The notes beneath the pieces were generated by a model that was not told the origin of the DNA, ran no database searches, and saw nothing but the letters and a program-made list of their open reading frames with translations. Source: Agapetus fuscipes (taxonomy: Eukaryota > Arthropoda > Insecta > Trichoptera > Glossosomatidae). Taken from it: a stretch of DNA of 64,000 bases. The position numbers were made by a program, and so were the translations under genes. Each line of letters starts with the position of its first letter. Position 1 is the stretch's first letter. Positions 23,199 to 35,098 of this stretch are shown one piece after another. Where the stretch lies: assembly GCA_951799405.1 (NCBI GenBank), contig OX637350.1:8913852-8977851 (forward strand), read 5' to 3'.

Positions 23199-23253
23199 CC
23201 ATGAACATATTTATATTTGAGTCGTAGGTACAAAATAAAATACGTCAATCTAG

Positions 23254-23542
23254 GGGGCTGTCCATATATTACGTCATTCGCATTAAGGGGGGGGGAGTCT
23301 GGTCTGCGGATGATGGCAAATGATGTACGAGTACCAAAAGTGACGTCGTTCTTGTAAATACAAATTTCTACAAAATATACAAAATATTATGTAAGTAATA
23401 TAACATTATTGATTATTAAGCTCATCCATTATTACAGCAAGAGGGGGGGAGGAGGTCATTAGATAATGACTATAGGATGATTGTAGGGGGGGGGGGGGTC
23501 GAAAATCGGCCAAAATCGATGACGTAATTTATGGACGGCCCC
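23254..23542. mobile_element. GGGGC-ended MITE, second copy, TAG target duplication
   Basis: Starts GGGGCTGTCCATATATTACG, ends CGTAATTTATGGACGGCCCC, flanked by TAG at 23251-23253 and 23543-23545. It is the reverse orientation of 5850-6142 and almost identical internally, including the homopolymer G run. Confidence 0.78.
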
Positions 23543-23574
23543 TAGGCTTTTTAAAAATAATTTCTTAATTTATT

Positions 23575-23706
23575 CACTTTCTGACCACCCATTCTGTGAA
23601 TATTGGGTTATTTCGTCACTGTTATTTCAATAAAGGGCGGCAAGAGTTGCTGGATTTATGTTCATTTGAGACTTTTTATTATATTTCATAAGTACGCAAG
23701 TGTACT
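23575..23706 (+). repeat. DR240 fragment, 3'-truncated
   Basis: TTCTGACCACCCATTCTGTG, then GGGCGGCAAGAGTTGCTGG and TTATGTTCATTTGAGACTT. The body stops before the TAAGCGCGAA block. Confidence 0.6.
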
Positions 23707-23707
23707 T

Positions 23708-23945
23708 TGACTAATAGGTTGGTATGAGGCTGACCACACAATACTGTATTTTTTTTGCATATATCACTCCTGTTTCAGGGAGGGTCGACAAGAGTTACAG
23801 GGCTTATGTTCGTTTGAGATTGGGTTTTATGTTATAAGTTCACATGCGGCATGTGTAAGCGCGAACTTATACATGTCTGCTTGTGGGAATGCATTTAATA
23901 TGAATCTCAAATGATGTATATCTTTGCAACTTAGATTGTAGATTA
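23708..23945 (+). repeat. DR240 dispersed repeat, full-length
   Basis: TTGACTAATAGGTTGGTATG through TGTAAGCGCGAACTTATAC to TTGCAACTTAGATTGTAGAT. A further tail-only fragment follows at about 23990-24045 (TTGCAACTTAGATTGTAGAT again). Confidence 0.85.
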
Positions 23946-24346
23946 AAGAAAATAAACACATGCAGAATGTGTAATCTTTTAAAATTACATGCGTCCGCTT
24001 GGAGGTCCGCTTAAAATATATTTTTGCAACTTAGATTGTAGATTTATTAAATAATATGAGATTTATACCAAAAAGAATATTAAGAATTCTCCCATTTTTA
24101 TAATCCATATAAAACCATATTATTTGACATCCTAGGATTTAGATAAAGAGTGAAATTGGGACGCGCTCAGTACCCCATGTGGGATTTTGCCATAACTCTT
24201 GCGGGCGTAATGAAAAAAGATAGACACACTCAAGTATCCAATTAAGAAATATCATGAATTACTTTTGACATTTATTTGATTGAAAGTTCATACAAAATTA
24301 TTTGAATGTCAAGTGAATAAGTATTTGTGTACCGAAAATATTATAA

Positions 24347-25891
24347 CAATGGGGAAAAACGGAAAATTACGATATTGAAGGTCTAAATGTGTCGGACGTG
24401 CAGCGTGGTATTGATTCGCTGGATACTAATAAATCTGCAGGTCCTGATCAACTGCCGCCTGTTTTTATTAAGAATTGTTCAAATGTTATGTGTTGGATTT
24501 TACAAAAAATATTTAATAAATCTATTGAATCGGGAATTTTTCCAACAGCTTGGAAATCTAGCAACATTATTCCAATTTTCAAAAAGGGAGATAAATCTGA
24601 TGTCACTAGCTATCGCCCAATATGTATACAATCCTGCATACCGAAGTTGTTCGAATGTATTCTTCTCAGTAAGATTAAGAGTGACTTAGCACTCGTTATA
24701 TCGGACCAACAGCATGGTTTTATGCAAAACCGATCGACCTTGACAAACCTTTTGGAATTTCATTGTGATATCATGGATGCTTTTGTTACCAGGAGTCAGA
24801 CGGACTGTGTATATACAGACTACTCCAAGGCGTTTGACCGCGTCTTCCATACAATATTGTTGGCAAAGCTTCTTTCTCTTGGTATTGATGGTGCACTCCT
24901 TGCGTGGTTTTCGAGCTATCTTGCTGAAAGGGAACTTAGGGTTTGTGTGTCGGGCGTTGTTTCATCTCCTTTTTTGGCGAAGAGCGGTGTGCCGCAGGGC
25001 TCACATCTCGGACCCATTTTGTTTAATATATTTGTCAATGATCTCCTGAGCGGGTTTGACGGGGTGAGATTTGTCATGTTTGCTGATGACTTGAAAATTT
25101 ACAGAGTGGTTAACTGTATTGGTGACTGCGAGATATTACAAAGAAATATTGACGTGCTTTATGACTGGTGTGTGAAGAATGATTTAACTTTAAACATAGA
25201 AAAATGTCAAGTAATGCGTTTCCACAAAATTAAGAATCCCACGGTGTACCCTTACTCGATTGATGGTACACAGCTTATGTCGGTTGCGCAAATCAAAGAT
25301 TTGGGAGTATTGTTGGACGCGGGATTAACATTTGTACCACACATAAAGGCAACTGTGGATAGGGCACTCAGAACATTAGGATTTTCCTTACGACTGTGTG
25401 AAAAATTTTATAACGTGCACACCTTTATTTATATTTTTAAAAGTTTGGTGAGGCCATTGCTGGAGTATAACTCCGTGTTGTGGTCTCCTCACTACCAGGT
25501 ACATATACGTAGTATAGAAAAGGTACAAAACAAACTACTTCGCTTTATCAACTTCAAACTCGGAATACCCATCTCGGATATCAATTATAACCAACTCCGA
25601 GAATCGTATAAACTTGCACCGCTCTCGGCTCGGAGAAGTGCTGCTGACATGGTTTTTCTATACAAACTCATTAATGGCTTGACCGACGCGCCCCAACTCC
25701 TATCAAAAATTAATTTCCGTGTCCCAATAAGGAACACGCGTAACGTGGATACTTTTGATGTGGCAGACTGTGCCGTGAACTACCAGTATTACTCGCCTTT
25801 TCAGCGACTGCCCAGGGAGGCGAACAAGCTGGAGGTTGATATTTTCTCCACGGGATTCTATACATTTAAAAAAAAAAAAAATAGTATGTAG
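24347..25891 (+). mobile_element. 5'-truncated non-LTR retrotransposon with intact reverse-transcriptase frame
   Basis: An open frame from 24347 to the stop at 25889 encodes a LINE reverse transcriptase of the jockey/CR1 type. Visible are SAGPDQLPP, IIPIFKKGDKSDVTSYRPI (fingers), QHGFMQNRST, the TDYSKAFDRV acidic motif, SGVPQGSHLGPILFN (motif B) and MFADDLK (catalytic FADD, 25079-25090). Downstream is the LRFINFK...LINGLTDAPQLL tail typical after the thumb. The apurinic endonuclease domain and ORF1 are absent. The frame runs into an A-run at 25869-25880 (read as KKKK), which may mark the poly(A) end of the element, so the last residues may be accidental. No premature stop exists in about 510 codons, so insertion is relatively recent, but the copy cannot move by itself. 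Confidence 0.9.
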
Positions 25892-25892
25892 G

Positions 25893-25985
25893 TATCCGCA
25901 TTTTGTCGGTCTCTCATTATCCATTCTTTCCACAGGCCCAAGCCATCTCAACACATTTTTTTTTGTACCTTTAGTTTCACATCTT
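25893..25985 (-). pseudogene. LINE C-terminal remnant (WLGPVERM)
   Basis: The minus strand reads VLRWLGPVERMDNERPTK, the WLGHVERMxxxRLxK signature of RTE-like LINEs. It abuts the 3' end of the plus-strand LINE in opposite orientation. Confidence 0.6.
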
Positions 25986-26655
25986 CTTTCTTTCTTTGCA
26001 CAACACATTGTAAATTGTATGTTGTATTGCATTGTATGAAATTTTTTTATAAAAAAATCCTTGAAATTTTAAATGATCTTTTGTTTATTCTATTAATTTT
26101 AGCAAATTTTACACCTGATTTAGGATATTATGTTTGTGACAACCCTGATCAAATAATGAAGATTTGTTGTTATTACAACAATTTTTGTATACAACAATTG
26201 CTTACACTGGTTTATGGTTTTTGCATTATTATTTTTAAAGTTTATTGTTATTATTTTTAAATTGTTAGTTCTATTGCTTTATAACCATCGTATATTTACA
26301 TCTTTGTATATTATTTATGTGTCATTTATTTGTGTTATATTTTAAGATATTAGTTTTATACCTATAGATACAGTACCTACTTATGTACCTACATATTTAT
26401 ATTTATCGCAATGTTGTAAAAGGCTATATAGCCGTTTATTCTTCTTAAATAAATGGTTTCCAATGTACCAACAAAATAAACCAATATTGAAATATGTTGT
26501 TCCTCTAACGAGGAGCTAAAAATGATTGCCTAAAATTGGGGAAAATGGCGAAAAATATGAATAAACATTGAATAAACAGAAAAAAGTGGAGGCGCATCTG
26601 CGGAGGTAACGGCCACCCCTAGTGGAACGGCGGCAGGATACAGTACAGTACAGTA
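25986..26655. other. Non-coding interval, possible LINE 3' UTR
   Basis: Very AT-rich. A canonical AATAAA is at 26448-26453. No gene supported. Confidence 0.35.
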
Positions 26656-26827
26656 AGCTCGGAACATTTTCGAATTTGGAACTTTTTTCTCGGCGAACTA
26701 ACGTCGTTTTTGTATGAGACTGTCGTGTTTAGCAAACAATAACAAAATATTTGTATATCTTTTCCATAGCAACCCGGCCGGATGACGATACAATATTGTC
26801 TATGCTAATTCATGTGTAGGCCTCGTT
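26656..26827 (+). mobile_element. MITE copy, AATGAGGTC family
   Basis: GCTCGGAACATTTTCGAATT, TTTTTTCTCGGCGAAC, AACAATAACAAAATATTTGT, CAACCCGGCCGGATGACG and GTAGGCCTCGTT follow the order of 49505-49684. Terminal bases have diverged. Confidence 0.6.
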
Positions 26828-27865
26828 GTAGGATTAAAATAGAAGAAGATAAATTATTTTGATGTACAAATTACAATAGTGCATTGATTAAAAAGTATCC
26901 CTAATTTGACAGTGGGGAAGATGACCTTTCCGATTGGCCAAAACTCGAAGTGAACGAGGGGCTCATGAGGAGTGCCTTGGATAGGGAGAAATAAACATTG
27001 AAAAAATATTAATATTGCTGCAAACCAATCTTAGGGTTGAAACTGAAACAGAAGGAGATGAAAGGAAAATATTTTTTGTTGTAAATTATACTGTTGTATT
27101 GATTAAAAAAGTATGGTCCCTAGTCTACTACAGTGAGGAAGATGACCTTTTCGATTAGCCAAAAATTGGATTGATAATTTAAAAAAATATATGTCTGGAA
27201 AAAGAAGTCGGATTTCGTTTTCCGAGCAAGCAACACGCGCAAATGCTCAAGAAGCACGAACGCCATAATCGTGATAAGAAAACCGAGAAATGTTGAATAT
27301 TATAGGAACGCTCCATAGTGGTATTCATAAGACAGAACAATGGAGACTGCCGTGAAAAGAAGTCTCGGCTTATGGTTTTCAAAAGATTGTAAAAGATAAT
27401 CAGTATTTGTTTTGTCGAAGTGCATAGTACAGATCAATACTTGAAAAAAACACACAGAAAAAACGTATGCTACAGCTTCAGGAAAATTCATTTCTCAATA
27501 TTTTCTTCAGAATTCATAAGCAATAAATATTAGTGTTTTTATTGTTTTTCTTTGAATAGATACGTAAAAATGTAAGTCATCATTTCATGATTCACAACCA
27601 AGAAAATACATCGAATCGTAGTACACTTTGAAATTAGACACAATAAAAAAGTACCTCTAACATTACTCATAAAAGACTTCTATAATTTAATGTGAAATCA
27701 TTTTTTGATAGTGTAAATATACAAAATAATTTTACTTTCTGTAAGTACTAATATACACAGGTCAAAGTCGGTTATTCATTTTAGAAATTAATGAATTATG
27801 GCCAAAATTTATACAAATCTACGCTACAGTACACGAAAAAATAAATACCATTTTGTTTTTTTTAG
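26828..27865. other. Non-coding AT-rich interval
   Basis: No supportable gene or known repeat. Confidence 0.4.
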
Positions 27866-28057
27866 ATGCAAAGTAAGCAGATTTTATGCGTGTATTTGTG
27901 GAGCACAGAGGCGCATCATCAGGGGGCTGCTTTCTTCGGCAACGCAAGCGGGCGCTCGCGTGTTAGAAAAGTGTGGAGATATTACGAGTGCCAGCCAGTG
28001 CGTTGCCGCGGTTATACAATGTACTGGATCAAGAGCAACGCACAGGGTTGGAGCTAG
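27866..28057 (+). other. Orphan GC-rich open frame behind a splice-acceptor-like site
   Basis: TTTTGTTTTTTTTAG immediately precedes ATG 27866, as at the start of a terminal exon. The sequence to TAG 28057 is much more GC-rich than its flanks. The frame from the ATG encodes 63 residues, including VRKVWRYYECQPVRCRGYT. A second frame (27798-28103) is open across the same span, so frame choice is uncertain. I recognise no family. It could be a last coding exon whose upstream exons I cannot find, or an unfamiliar transposon piece. Confidence 0.3.
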
Positions 28058-28719
28058 GTTATTGGGGCATTTGAATTGTAAAAAAAATAAAGTTACACGT
28101 TAAGAAAACTCAGTAGATACAACATTATCACTTTAAAAACTCCTGTCTCTACAGATAATAGCACACATTGGCATATTCATACATGGTAATGTAAAAGTAT
28201 GGGTACAGATATAACATGCAATTTATTAACAAAACTCAAAAAAAATCATTCTAAATTATTATAATCCAGGAATTGGATTTTTTTACAGAATCAAAACTTA
28301 CCCACTTTCCCATTTTCATTCTGAGTTTCAGAACTTAACAAATAACTATCAACATGTTATTATTCAAGTGACAGCTTGGTATGAGTCCTGAATGATGTGC
28401 TGATATAAATTCTTATTAGTAGGAATGAGACGAGACCGATTACCTATTAAACATATATTAAAAAATAATCAACTATTATAGAACATCATTTTCATTAAAT
28501 AAAAAATACAATTCACCTTCTATTTTTAAGTTGTACCCCATTGACTTAGGGCTTTCATTCATTCTTGCCCTAAGTATTCATTTTGGTAGAATTTCTACGA
28601 ATTTTACATTTTGATAAAAGTTTCTTTTTTGATCCACACATTTTGATAAAATTATTCTTGATTTACCTACTCAATTTGATATGCGTATTTTATTTTATTT
28701 GATCATTTTTCAGTCTGAA

Positions 28720-28965
28720 TCTAAGTAAATGACGCTCAAGCCGAGTTGCTTTTTACCCACAGCGGCCCTGTCTGCTTGTAGCGCGATATGGCTAGCCAAA
28801 GAGCGCATCCACAGTCGTTCACTTACTCCAGTTAGTGCCGGCGTTTGCCTTGGTCGGTTCATACGCACAGCCAGCCTGCAACTCCATACGAAATGCCATA
28901 CGTAACTCCCGACTGACTCATTCGTAAACTAAATAATTAACAACCTAAAAAAATACCAATTCAGG
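28720..28965 (+). promoter_or_regulatory. GC-rich island, candidate promoter or 5' UTR exon
   Basis: About 200 bp of balanced composition inside AT-rich DNA, with no long open frame. It ends at AATTCAG/GTGAAT (about 28963), a plausible splice donor. The GPCR coding start at 38889 lies directly behind an acceptor-like TTTCCAG, so an upstream non-coding exon is expected somewhere on the plus strand. This island is one candidate. The link is inference. Confidence 0.3.
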
Positions 28966-29930
28966 TGAATTAAAAGTTGTGTCGTAATGGTGCGTCGACC
29001 GCGTGATAAAATTAACGTTTAAAAAAAAGTGTTATCCAAGAAATGTGAAGCAACTCATTAATTAAAATTAAACTAAATTTGCATTAATGTTTACACAAAA
29101 AAATCAATTAAAAAGTGACTATTTAAAAAAGGTATTTTTTTAAAATTGACATTAAATTTTTAAGTTACTCCTCTTTTTTTTTTTGCATTCTGCTTCCAAA
29201 GGGGATATAAATAAATAAATGTTTTGGAAAATATTTAATTTTATAAGTGTTTTTTTTTAATACTGGAATGCACTTCAGTACTGGTGAAAGACATGCCGCA
29301 TTATTCATACAAGAATTTAAGAAATGTTTGCAGTTTTAAATTACAATGTGTCGGGTTTCTAATATAATCGGACTGAGTGTTGCAATGCAAACAAATATTT
29401 TTATGATTGTTCATACATGAGAGAAATTTGAAAAGGTAATGAATGAATTGCGTTTTGTTTATTTATACCATTTGTTGCAGACAAGGAAAATACTTTGTAT
29501 AAAAAAATATATGAATAAGTCGCTAAAAACTTGCAAACATTTTTTTTAAAACAATGATGTACTAAGTACTTAGGTACATATATTTTTTTATTCTCCAAGG
29601 GGTAGCTTTTACGTGGAATATATTTTTTTATTCGTTAGGTGAACAACTTTTAATAACAAGCGTTAAATTACAATTGAGTGTTTTGCTCTTTATTCCTGGA
29701 GGAATAGGTTCTCATTTTTGGAGTTACTTGTTAAACCTTGCCGGTATGATGACCTACGTACATAGATGCATATATTTTATAGGTACACATGCAAGTAGGT
29801 AAGGAACCATAAAAGGAAATTATTGCTGTTTTTTTATCAGTTTTCCTATTATTGTACACTTTCAAAATCACTTTATGAATTTAGTAAAAACGATTCTGTT
29901 TTTATATTTTCAATACCTAAGCGAATAGTC
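28966..29930. other. Non-coding AT-rich interval
   Basis: No gene seen. A short SINE-A-like fragment (GGTTCTCATTT and TTAAACCTTGCCGGTAT) is at about 29706-29747. Confidence 0.4.
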
Positions 29931-30186
29931 TAATCTAATCTAATCTAATCTAAGTTGCAAAGATATGTTACATTGAAGATTCACATTACATGCAATCTCA
30001 CAACCAGACACGTACAAGTTCGCGCTTGCACATGCCTCATGTGAACCTACAACATAAAAACCAAATCTCAAATGAACATACACCCTGCAACTCTTGCCGT
30101 CCTTCCCTGAGACAGGGGTGACATTGGCAAAGTGAACCATTTTTACAGCATGGGTGGTCAGCCGCATACCAACCTATAAGTCAAGG
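29931..30186 (-). repeat. DR240 dispersed repeat, young copy with TTAGA tail
   Basis: The left end is TCTAATCTAATCTAATCTAA (tail in reverse), the right end CATACCAACCTATAAGTCAA. Nearly identical to 13430 and 19236. Confidence 0.87.
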
Positions 30187-30489
30187 AACACACACACACG
30201 ACAAATTACATTTTATACATCACTAAATAATAATATCCAAATACAGAATAGTGATTTTTGTAAATTTAGCTAGTCCTTTTGTTTTATACTTTTTTAATGA
30301 ATTATTCGAGGTCCATGAGTGGTATTAACAAAATTGCAACAATCTCACGGATATCTAACGTTTCTCTACATTTCATTTGAAATATCCTAAAAATTTTAAG
30401 TCATCTAGTTCCTATCTGCAGAAAGTCTGTTTTAAAAAAAAAATCTGCACATATGGTGAAATCCCTAAGCGCGTTTTTTCCGAAGATGT

Positions 30490-30752
30490 CGCATGTGACG
30501 TGTGAAACCTGTTAATTTTAATATATAAGGCGGATGGTCTTACGCTCACTTCAGTTGAAGTGGGGATTTACCAGTTTCCGAGGGGGCTGGTTCTCATTTC
30601 TCGTGAAGGCTGATTAAGCTTTGCGAGTATTATATTTTTAGTTTGCAATAAACAACGAAACGGGAAATAATTTTTGACACCCTTGCTAGAGATTGAACCT
30701 TAGCTATCTGGTATGGAATGGAGCATTCTATCAACTGAGATATGGAAGGGAC
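30490..30752 (-). mobile_element. SINE-A copy with decayed tRNA-like head
   Basis: Body: ACTTCAGTTGAAGTGGGGAT, TTCTCATTTCTCGTGAAGGC. The head in reverse reads TCCATATCTCAGTTGATAGA with B-box relic AAGGTTCAATCTC. Confidence 0.7.
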
Positions 30753-30867
30753 AAATTGTTTCCATTTATTGAATACCATCCCTATTCATAGAACCCTTAT
30801 TACTTCTACAAAAACTTCTATATTGTTTTTGAAGCTTTCCTTGATTATACATCCATAAACAATAGGT

Positions 30868-31085
30868 TGTGTTCCTTGACTATGTAGATTGGTATGAGGC
30901 TGACCCCGATGCTGTAAAAACTTGATTCACTTTTGCCAAGGCCTCTTTGGTTTCGGGAAAAGGCGGCAGAGGTTGCAAAGTTTATGTTAAAGTGAGGTTT
31001 GGTTTATTTTGTATGTACACATGCAGCATGTATAAGCGTATACTCACATGTGCCTGCTAGTGGGCATGCATTAAACCTAAGCCGC
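30868..31085 (+). repeat. DR240 dispersed repeat, tail missing
   Basis: TTCCTTGACTATGTAGATTG through GGGAAAAGGCGGCAGAGG and CATGCAGCATGTATAAGCG to GTGGGCATGCATTAAAC. The final CTTTGCAACTTAG block is lost. Confidence 0.75.
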
Positions 31086-31419
31086 TTTATATTGGCCACT
31101 TAGGTTATAAATAAATACTCATAATATTAAATAAAAATTTGAAGAAAATTAATTCACGACAGTTTTTCTCTACGAGCCAGCTACCTTATAAATACTAGTT
31201 AGAAGCTAAGAACAGTAATCAAGTCGGTATAGACGCCTATAATTAACTATGTACAAGTGCAATTACCATCCTAGGTATTGTGATTGAGCAATTAAGTTGG
31301 TTACTGACCAAATTACATTGAGAAATGTGTACGAAAAACTGAGATATCACATAGAATATAGGGAAAACGAGCAAGCATGTAAAATACAAATACTTATGCA
31401 AGGTGTGTAAATGAACTGG

Positions 31420-31617
31420 CATAGACAATATAGTGTCGCCCCCCCAGCCGGGTTGCTAAGGAAAAGACATAAAAATATTTTGTATACCTATGTTTGCGGC
31501 AGTCACATACGAGACTGACCGGGTAAAAAATGTTCTTTGTAAATGTTTTGTTATTTTGTAAATGTTTGCGGCAGTCACATACGAGACTGACCGGAAAAAA
31601 ATGTTCCTACCTCATTG
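31420..31617 (-). mobile_element. MITE copy, AATGAGGTC family, with internal duplication
   Basis: Reverse of the family order (CAGCCGGGTTGCTAAGG ... TGTTCCTACCTCATT). The segment TTTGCGGCAGTCACATACGA plus GACTGACCGG occurs twice (31491-31524 and 31565-31594), a local tandem duplication. Confidence 0.65.
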
Positions 31618-31659
31618 AACATAATAAAGGTTTACATTTCATTCAATCAAATTTGGTCG

Positions 31660-31885
31660 ATTGTTCCTTGACTTTAGGTAGATATGAGGCTGACCACACA
31701 GAGTGTAAAAAATGGTTCACTTAGTCAATGTCACCACTGTTTCAAGGAAGTTCGGCAAGTTTGAGATTGGGGCTCCATGTTGTGAAATTGCGGCATGTGT
31801 AAGAACGAACTTATACTTGCCTGTTTCTTATAATGCATTTTATATGAATTTAATATTATTTGTCTTTACAACGTAGATTATAGCT
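31660..31885 (+). repeat. DR240 dispersed repeat, diverged
   Basis: TTCCTTGACTTTAGGTAGAT through AATGGTTCACTTAGTCAATG to CTTTACAACGTAGATTATAG, with a deletion around the GTTGCAGGGCTTATG segment. Confidence 0.75.
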
Positions 31886-32382
31886 CAGCTGGTATTGTGA
31901 AAAATAAACCTTGTGAAATAAATTTAAATCGTAAATTAATTAAAAGAACCCCAAGTCAAATCATAACAATATTGTACAGTCTTACAAATATAATTATACA
32001 TACTTGATTACTTTACTGTCCAATGTCCATAGAAAATGTCAAAACATTATATAACACTGCTATTTGTTAGAAATGACTAATTACCCATGTATAATTTCTG
32101 TTCTTACTAATTATTCTATCCATTCAAAACTAATAGTGTTTTCATAGTAATTGTGCTGTAAGCACTCATTACATCCGTATTCACAAATAATACTTAGCAT
32201 GGGCTTAATTGATGATTTTCACTGGCTTAAAATCCATGTATCATCCACTGCCTAAAATGTATTTTCGATTAAAAAATCAAACGTAATCAAAACTGGGAAT
32301 CCAGTGATCTCTTACGAAATGTTTATGAATAGAATTGTTTTGCTCTTCGAAATAAAATTGACCAAACACAAACGGTATTTTC

Positions 32383-32625
32383 ACGCAACTATGCTGCACA
32401 TATAGTGTTACTTCCTACCGTGTTGTGTTCGAAAGGGTCGCATGTGGCGAGTGGAGCCTATTCCTTTTTAAAGAGGTGGGTTTTCCGCCAACTACTTTAG
32501 GTACCAACTTGAAGTTTGGGCTTCCTAGCGTTAGAGGGGGTTGGTTCTAATCTCTTATGAAGGCTGAGTGAACCTTTTCGGTATTTTTATTTTGGTTTTT
32601 ATTCTAAAATCAGTGCAGTTCTTGG
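32383..32625 (-). mobile_element. SINE-A copy, 5'-truncated
   Basis: Starts GCAACTATGCTGCACATATA (3' end in reverse), then GGTCGCATGTGGCGAGTGGA and TCTTATGAAGGCTGAGTGAA. No tRNA head. Confidence 0.7.
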
Positions 32626-32682
32626 GATTTTCAAAATTACGGAAAATTGAAAATTAGACCCTTGCATACATCATTATTTTAC

Positions 32683-32805
32683 TTTAAAACTCAACCAAAG
32701 TATTTTACAAAAAAAAAACATGGAAATTGAAACTCTCACTAGGAGCGGAGTTATGATTTCCATACGGTTTTTGGTAAACGCTGTGGTTGAGTTAATACGT
32801 TTTGT
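32683..32805. mobile_element. Small MITE, CTCACTAG family, best copy
   Basis: Ends AACTCAACCA and TGGTTGAGTT are inverted. The centre is AACTCTCACTAGGAGCGGAG, with TTTTTGGTAAACGCTGTGG on the right. About 120 bp. Target duplication ambiguous (TTAA or shorter). Confidence 0.5.
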
Positions 32806-33284
32806 TCTTAGAGTACAGTACGAGTAAGCATCTCGTTGCCTAAGTGAGTTGTCATGTTAGTATTTAATTTATTCACCTACTAATTAGACTGACATAATTG
32901 TCTAGTTGTCAGTAATTTTTCAATGTTGAATGTAATTTACTTTTCTCGGAAGAATTGTAATTTCACAGCTGAACGACTTTTTGAAAGGTTAAAACAATTG
33001 ACCTTGCGTTTCATTAAAATTGATTTTATTGCAGAAAATATTAACCCTGCCAAAAATCACATTAAAACTTGGTATAAGCATTGCTAAACGACAAACGTTT
33101 CCACCAAAATGTAGCTTTGAAATATATACATGTTCGTTACTTCAATTTTAGTGCATGCCGATCTTTAATCTGTAATGTAATTTTTCAATTGAGAAAGACT
33201 GTTTAGTACTTAGTACTAAAAACTACTGTGACCATAAAACACGATTATTTAAAAGTTACTTTGAAATAAAATAAAAGGTAAAAT

Positions 33285-33445
33285 GTCTTTACATTTTAAA
33301 GAATGAAAGAAAACGGATTTTATCCGGAAACGGATCGTGGTTCCTCCTTGTAGAGGACACACGTCTCCTGAGGAACGTAGGGAAAATCGTTCTTCTCTTT
33401 TGCACGGTCAGTAAAATCCATTTTTTTCATTCTTTAAAATGTCTA
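33285..33445. mobile_element. MITE with about 30-bp TIRs (ACATTTTAAAGAATGAAA)
   Basis: The left ACATTTTAAAGAATGAAAGA and the right TTTCATTCTTTAAAATGT are inverted. The inner flanks CGGATTTTA and TAAAATCC also pair. The centre holds nested GTTCCTC/GAGGAAC hairpins. Confidence 0.65.
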
Positions 33446-33777
33446 ACGACCGTAATCATAATTTAAAATCTTATGTCTTTACATTATTTAGTCATTAAGT
33501 CAAAGTCAAAATTAAGTCGTTATTAAGTCAAAAAATGAACTTTGATGTCTGAAATACATAAACAGTTTTTATTAATGAAATCCGTTTTTGGAAAACTTCC
33601 TCTATTACAAATTAAATCTATTTTCCTTACAAAAAAATGACTCTCTAGTGACAGAGCTATTCATATATCAATACACATGAACCTTGCAGCTAATTGTAAA
33701 ATGTCACTAATTGTCAAGAATTGTAAGAAAAACAAACTAATTGTATTTTTTATAATTTTTTGTCATTCGTGCTTATT

Positions 33778-34037
33778 ATTTTTTTTTTTTTTTAAGAAAA
33801 TAGGTTTGTGAAGTGGGATGCAATTCACCAAACTATTTTGCCTGGCCAGAAACAGGTATTAATATCATAAATTAATAACTCATTGTTGTTTATTCTAATG
33901 AATAATTACCCAATTAAATCTGTTGAACCAGGATCAAAGTTATGGTCAAATGACCCAAGCGGGGATCGAACCAACGTTATTCCATTCCAAATACGCTAGA
34001 ACGATCGGCCCACTTGGCCCACTCGGCCATAACACCG
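33778..34037 (-). mobile_element. SINE-B copy, full length
   Basis: Poly-T at 33778-33793. The head in reverse is TCGGTGTTATGGCCGAGTGG with B box GGTTCGATCCCC. Same AT-rich insert as at 17433. Confidence 0.78.
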
Positions 34038-35024
34038 AAAAACGATGTTATCAGAGTATTGTTTAAGTGCTTAAAACTTTATCTCTAATTATTTTTTAAT
34101 ATATACCGGTTATTATGGTCACATTATGCTGTATTTAGTTGAGTCTTTACAGACTGGTTTCGTATGGAAAGCTAATGGGTACAGATCAAAAGTTGAAAAA
34201 GTAAAAATCAATGCTTTGTAAGAATAAAATGCTGAGAATAGAGGGCTACAGTAAAATTTTTGAAATAAGGTGCAGTTGTTCCATTAGTTTTTTTGATAAA
34301 TAAAAAGGTCCAACGTAAATTTAATGGATCTATGCAATGTGCCCAAGGTCTTTTAAAGAAAAACTTACAAGTAATTAAAGATACAATATTAATTTATTCT
34401 GGAACTTGAACCGTCTTTCCCTGCCCAAGAGTGACACCGGATATTTGTAATCGATATAAACGTATAACTATCACTAGAATTATGCTGTTCAGAATGACTT
34501 TTTCTTCTCTTCCGCAAACTTTGTCACTCCACTTATAGACGTTAGCCTCCTCTCATCTTCTCCATGCCTTTAAGTCGTCAGTTAAGTTTATTTTTAATTC
34601 AGATATTCGATGTTTGTTTGCAGGGAGTTTGCAATAAGTCACCACGTTTACCAGACGGGTCGGTGCTTACCTGTTGGTCTGCGGGGACTATTTTAATACA
34701 CCCCTTTTCTCGTTTCCGCTTCCTTGGGGACGCGCTGCTTAGGGATTACAGGTTCCTTTGATAGGCAAGTGGAAAAAAATATACCACGTATTTTTTGTTC
34801 AATTTTATTGCAAAATGTAGCCCTGACCGGTTTTCGCTCAGAACCTGTGTCCTTTGGTTCAAGTCCACAGAGAATCATCTAAATTTATTTTCTGGCGCCC
34901 AGCCATTATTTGTCAATATTACGAGTCACGTCGTGAGCGATCGAGCATGCAAAACAAAAGGAAACTAATAATAAAATTTTATAGCTGTTTAGTGCGCCAC
35001 GCCACTGGAATTCACAATTTATTC
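34038..35024. other. Mostly non-coding; one possible TE exon near 34620
   Basis: TTTGTTTGCAG at about 34612-34622 is followed by an open frame reading GVCNKSPRLPDGSVLTCWSA and ending at TGA 34759. GC content is higher than around it, but I cannot place the peptide in a family. No other gene is supported. Confidence 0.3.
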
Positions 35025-35098
35025 ATTTTCATTCATCCATTTTACATTTTGCTTACTTTCATTCATCCATTTTACATTTTCGAAACTTTCATTCATGT
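35025..35098. repeat. Short tandem repeat, 27-28 bp unit
   Basis: TTTCATTCATCCATTTTACA plus TTTT occurs twice, and a third partial TTTCATTCAT follows (about 2.5 units). Confidence 0.75.

Noticed and set aside
33285..33445. A third hammerhead-like core (CTCCTGAGGAACGTAGGGAAAA)
   Set aside because: CTGAGGA and GAAA are present, but no stem can form between them, so the resemblance is probably accidental.
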